Assembly (NCBI GenBank): GCA_002441865.1
Contig: DJNY01000199.1
Span: 183 to 17,734 of the forward strand
Reading direction: 5' to 3'
Length of the DNA: 17,552 nucleotides
Source of the DNA: Lachnospiraceae bacterium UBA6452
Lineage (GTDB): Bacteria > Bacillota > Clostridia > Lachnospirales > Lachnospiraceae
Shown here: positions 15,566 through 17,552 of the stretch, one piece after another
Numbering within the stretch: the first letter of the stretch is position 1
How the letters are laid out: every line of letters begins with the position of its first letter
Translations under genes and position numbers: made by a program
The notes under the pieces: model-generated
The model's database searches: none
Seen by the model: the letters and a program-made list of their open reading frames with translations, nothing else
Told to the model about the DNA's origin: nothing

Positions 15566-17305
15566 TCAAGCCCTCACATCAAACGAATACTGGTTGATAC
15601 ATACGCTTTCTTCTTCCTGGTCTTTGCGCATTTCTTCCATTACCTTGGAAGGCGTATCCTTCTGCGATACCTCTGTCTGCATCTGATACCCCTTCTGCGA
15701 CAGCCGTTCATTCAGCAGATGGATATGTGCCTGTATAAAATCGATCATGGCATCGTCCTGTAAGTAAAAATGTGTATTCACCTTCCGGTTCTGCATGGCA
15801 ACATACACATCCACAGGTCCTAAATGCTCCATATCCAGATGCAGAAAAGCACTGATACTATCCTCTTTGGTCAGTCCCTTTTTATTGGCATACACATACA
15901 GATCCCCTGTTGTCTCCTGCCCAGCCATACGGAGTGGAAGCTGTACATACTGCATGGTCTGGGAAAGCTGATGTAAGAAATCCAGATTTTCTCTTAGCTG
16001 GTTTGTCTGCGTAAAAAGCTGCGTCTGCGCTTTTCCCGCTTCCGACACTGTCTGTGCCAGACGCGACACCTGCTCCCGCAGCTTTGTAAAGAACTGTTCT
16101 ACCTCTTCCTTATCTGCCACCATTTCCGGTTTGAGCAGAAAATTGTCTTTTATCTGCTCCGTCAAGAGACTGCGAAATTCTTTCGACGAAAACAGGCGCA
16201 AAAGCTGCCTGGTATCTCCCTTTGTAAACAGATCGCTCTTCATCAGCTCCGTCAGTGAATCCGCACTTTGCTGCACAGTATTTTCCGGTGTTTCCGAAGA
16301 CACAGCCTGCCCTTCTATCCCCTGTTTATTCAAGTCTGGCGTCTGTAACTGCCTGTTATCTGATCCTGTCTGCACCTGTCGTCCGTCAGTCTCTGTCTGC
16401 ATTTGTCCGTCAGATGCAAGCCGCGCATCCACACCACTTTCAGCAGACTGGCCGCCTGCCATCCGCTCTGTCGCCGGATCTCCTGCTGCATCAGTCTGTC
16501 CTGCGCTATTTTCTGCTACAGCCTGCGGATTTCCGTCTGCAGGCTGCACATCTTGTAGTACTTCCTGCCCTTCCAATGGAAGCGTGCCAGTCTCTGTCTG
16601 TCCGCTTTCTCCGAATAAAAGTACCAGCTCTTTCATCAAAGAAACCGCTTCCTGCGGAGACTGCGCCGCCATATCCGTAAATTCCGCAAACAGGCTGTCT
16701 GTCATCACATTTGCTGCCTGTGCAAGCTGCCCGTTTGCATTTTGCAGGTTCTGGAACTGTGCTGCAGTCAGGTCATTGACCGGAATCTGCAGCCGGTTCA
16801 TCAGCACGATATTATCTCCCGTTGTCTGTGGATGATCCAGCACCTGTCTGTACATCTGCCAGAGCGAATTTTTATCGACGGACATGCCCTCCCGCATCAT
16901 GGCATCTACCATGGAAAGCGAGTCCGCCGTCTGGGCAATTCCTGCCTGTTCCAAAGCCTTCCCGAGCACCTGTGTCTGTGCACTGTTCTGGAAAAGTGCC
17001 TGCAATGTGATCTGTTTATCCGAGATCCCGCTGACAGCAAACGTCACCGACTGCCCGGGCTGCAGATTCACGCCCTCCTGCAGCTTTGCGGTCAGCACCT
17101 CCGATGGAAGCTTCACATAAACAGTATCTCCATCTACTTTCATCACCTGTCCGCTGATGGCAGAACCGACTGTCAGGCTGCCTGTCTGCGTTCCTTCTGC
17201 CACCTTGCCGCTCATATCCGCACGTCCCACAGATGCAGAGGAAGAAAGTCCCGACAATGTATTTTGTGTATTCCGTTGCCATAATCCAGCTAAGTCAAAA
17301 CTCAT
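15566..17305 (-). CDS. FliK-like flagellar hook-length-control domain protein (YlqG family)
   Basis: A 579-residue protein. Residues about 40-110 look like a small beta-rich domain ([32 protein letters not shown]). A helical part follows, then a low-complexity Gln/Thr/Gly/Ser-rich middle (about 230-345). The C-terminal part (about 450-550) resembles the FliK Flg_hook domain: [37 protein letters not shown] and [15 protein letters not shown]. No signal peptide or membrane segment. Its ATG overlaps the rnhB stop by four bases (ATGA), so translation is coupled. It pairs with the FlhB-tail-like gene, mirroring the FliK-FlhB partnership, but lies outside a flagellar operon here. Confidence 0.85.
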   Translation of the reverse strand: MSFDLAGLWQRNTQNTLSGLSSSASVGRADMSGKVAEGTQTGSLTVGSAISGQVMKVDGDTVYVKLPSEVLTAKLQEGVNLQPGQSVTFAVSGISDKQITLQALFQNSAQTQVLGKALEQAGIAQTADSLSMVDAMMREGMSVDKNSLWQMYRQVLDHPQTTGDNIVLMNRLQIPVNDLTAAQFQNLQNANGQLAQAANVMTDSLFAEFTDMAAQSPQEAVSLMKELVLLFGESGQTETGTLPLEGQEVLQDVQPADGNPQAVAENSAGQTDAAGDPATERMAGGQSAESGVDARLASDGQMQTETDGRQVQTGSDNRQLQTPDLNKQGIEGQAVSSETPENTVQQSADSLTELMKSDLFTKGDTRQLLRLFSSKEFRSLLTEQIKDNFLLKPEMVADKEEVEQFFTKLREQVSRLAQTVSEAGKAQTQLFTQTNQLRENLDFLHQLSQTMQYVQLPLRMAGQETTGDLYVYANKKGLTKEDSISAFLHLDMEHLGPVDVYVAMQNRKVNTHFYLQDDAMIDFIQAHIHLLNERLSQKGYQMQTEVSQKDTPSKVMEEMRKDQEEESVCINQYSFDVRA

Positions 17306-17552
17306 TCTTTTACCTTAAAATGTGTAATAAATGATCTGCGATGGATCGGACTTGCACCATAGACGGCAAGTGCCTCGATATGTTCTGCACTGCCATAACC
17401 CTTGTTTGCCGCAAAATGATACTGTGGCATTGCCTTGTCATACTCCATCATCAGTCTGTCCCTTGTTACCTTTGCAATGATGCTTGCCGCTGCAATGGAA
17501 ACGCTTTTTGCATCTCCCTTCACGATCGGAACCTGCTGCATGGAAAGCCCGG
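17302..17552 (-). CDS. rnhB: Ribonuclease HII, C-terminal part (cut by window edge)
   Basis: Only the last 82 residues are in the window; the frame is open to the right edge. RNase HII removes ribonucleotides from DNA and RNA-DNA hybrids. The stretch [22 protein letters not shown], then [18 protein letters not shown] and SPIHRRSF, is diagnostic. The Asp in KVTRD belongs to the acidic active site. The internal ATG at 17541 is not the start, because the upstream codons continue the domain (Gly-Leu-Ser). It is first in a chain of tightly spaced genes running into the FliK-like gene. Confidence 0.95.
   Translation of the reverse strand, partial: GLSMQQVPIVKGDAKSVSIAAASIIAKVTRDRLMMEYDKAMPQYHFAANKGYGSAEHIEALAVYGASPIHRRSFITHFKVKE

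Noticed and set aside
1..17552. Defence system, prophage or toxin-antitoxin genes
   Set aside because: All supported genes are housekeeping, transport or regulatory, and no phage, nuclease-defence or toxin families are visible apart from the housekeeping YraN family.

Overview
The window looks like chromosomal DNA of a low-to-moderate G+C gut Firmicute, most likely a Lachnospiraceae (Clostridia). This rests on strong AGGAGG-type ribosome binding sites, the BMP-family nucleoside importer with an LCAC-type lipobox, the gene order der-plsY-gpsA, the order rnhB - FliK-like - FlhB-tail-like - yraN, a long variant PRPP synthetase, and a Lachnospiraceae-style VSHDIKTPLTS sensor kinase. The species cannot be fixed from sequence alone. 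Nearly all genes lie on the minus strand; only prs is on the plus strand.

Layout. 1-327: a gene-free AT-rich stretch with several hairpins and six copies of a 10-bp tandem repeat. 328-5252 (minus): a nucleoside ABC importer in the order lipoprotein, two-domain ATPase, permease, permease, with a hairpin after the lipoprotein gene. 5380-8416 (minus): der, plsY and gpsA, a housekeeping cluster for ribosome assembly and phospholipid synthesis. 8417-8632: back-to-back promoters. 8633-9820 (plus): prs. 9821-10412: a convergent intergenic region holding two large branched inverted-repeat elements. 10413-13799 (minus): a sensor kinase and OmpR-family regulator. 13880-17552 (minus): pgeF, yraN, a FlhB-tail-like gene, a FliK-like gene and the 3' part of rnhB.

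How the genes fit together. The importer brings in nucleosides, Prs makes PRPP for nucleotide synthesis and salvage, and PgeF-family proteins have been linked both to purine nucleoside chemistry and to peptidoglycan editing. PlsY uses the glycerol-3-phosphate made by GpsA. The FliK-like and FlhB-tail-like genes hint at a motile lineage.

Most notable observation. The element at 10147-10378 would fold, as plus-strand RNA, into a long rod capped by a three-way junction. Its two arms are hairpins of the form ACA-NGGA-UGU. The first arm (loop AGGA) matches the core of the CsrA/RsmA binding consensus exactly, and the second (loop UGGA) differs at one position. I suggest a candidate CsrA-binding structured RNA, or a repeat family carrying such sites. 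This is inference and needs a CsrA/FliW check in the genome, RNA-seq and a repeat search. A second, unrelated-looking branched element (9841-10105) follows prs and ends in six T residues.
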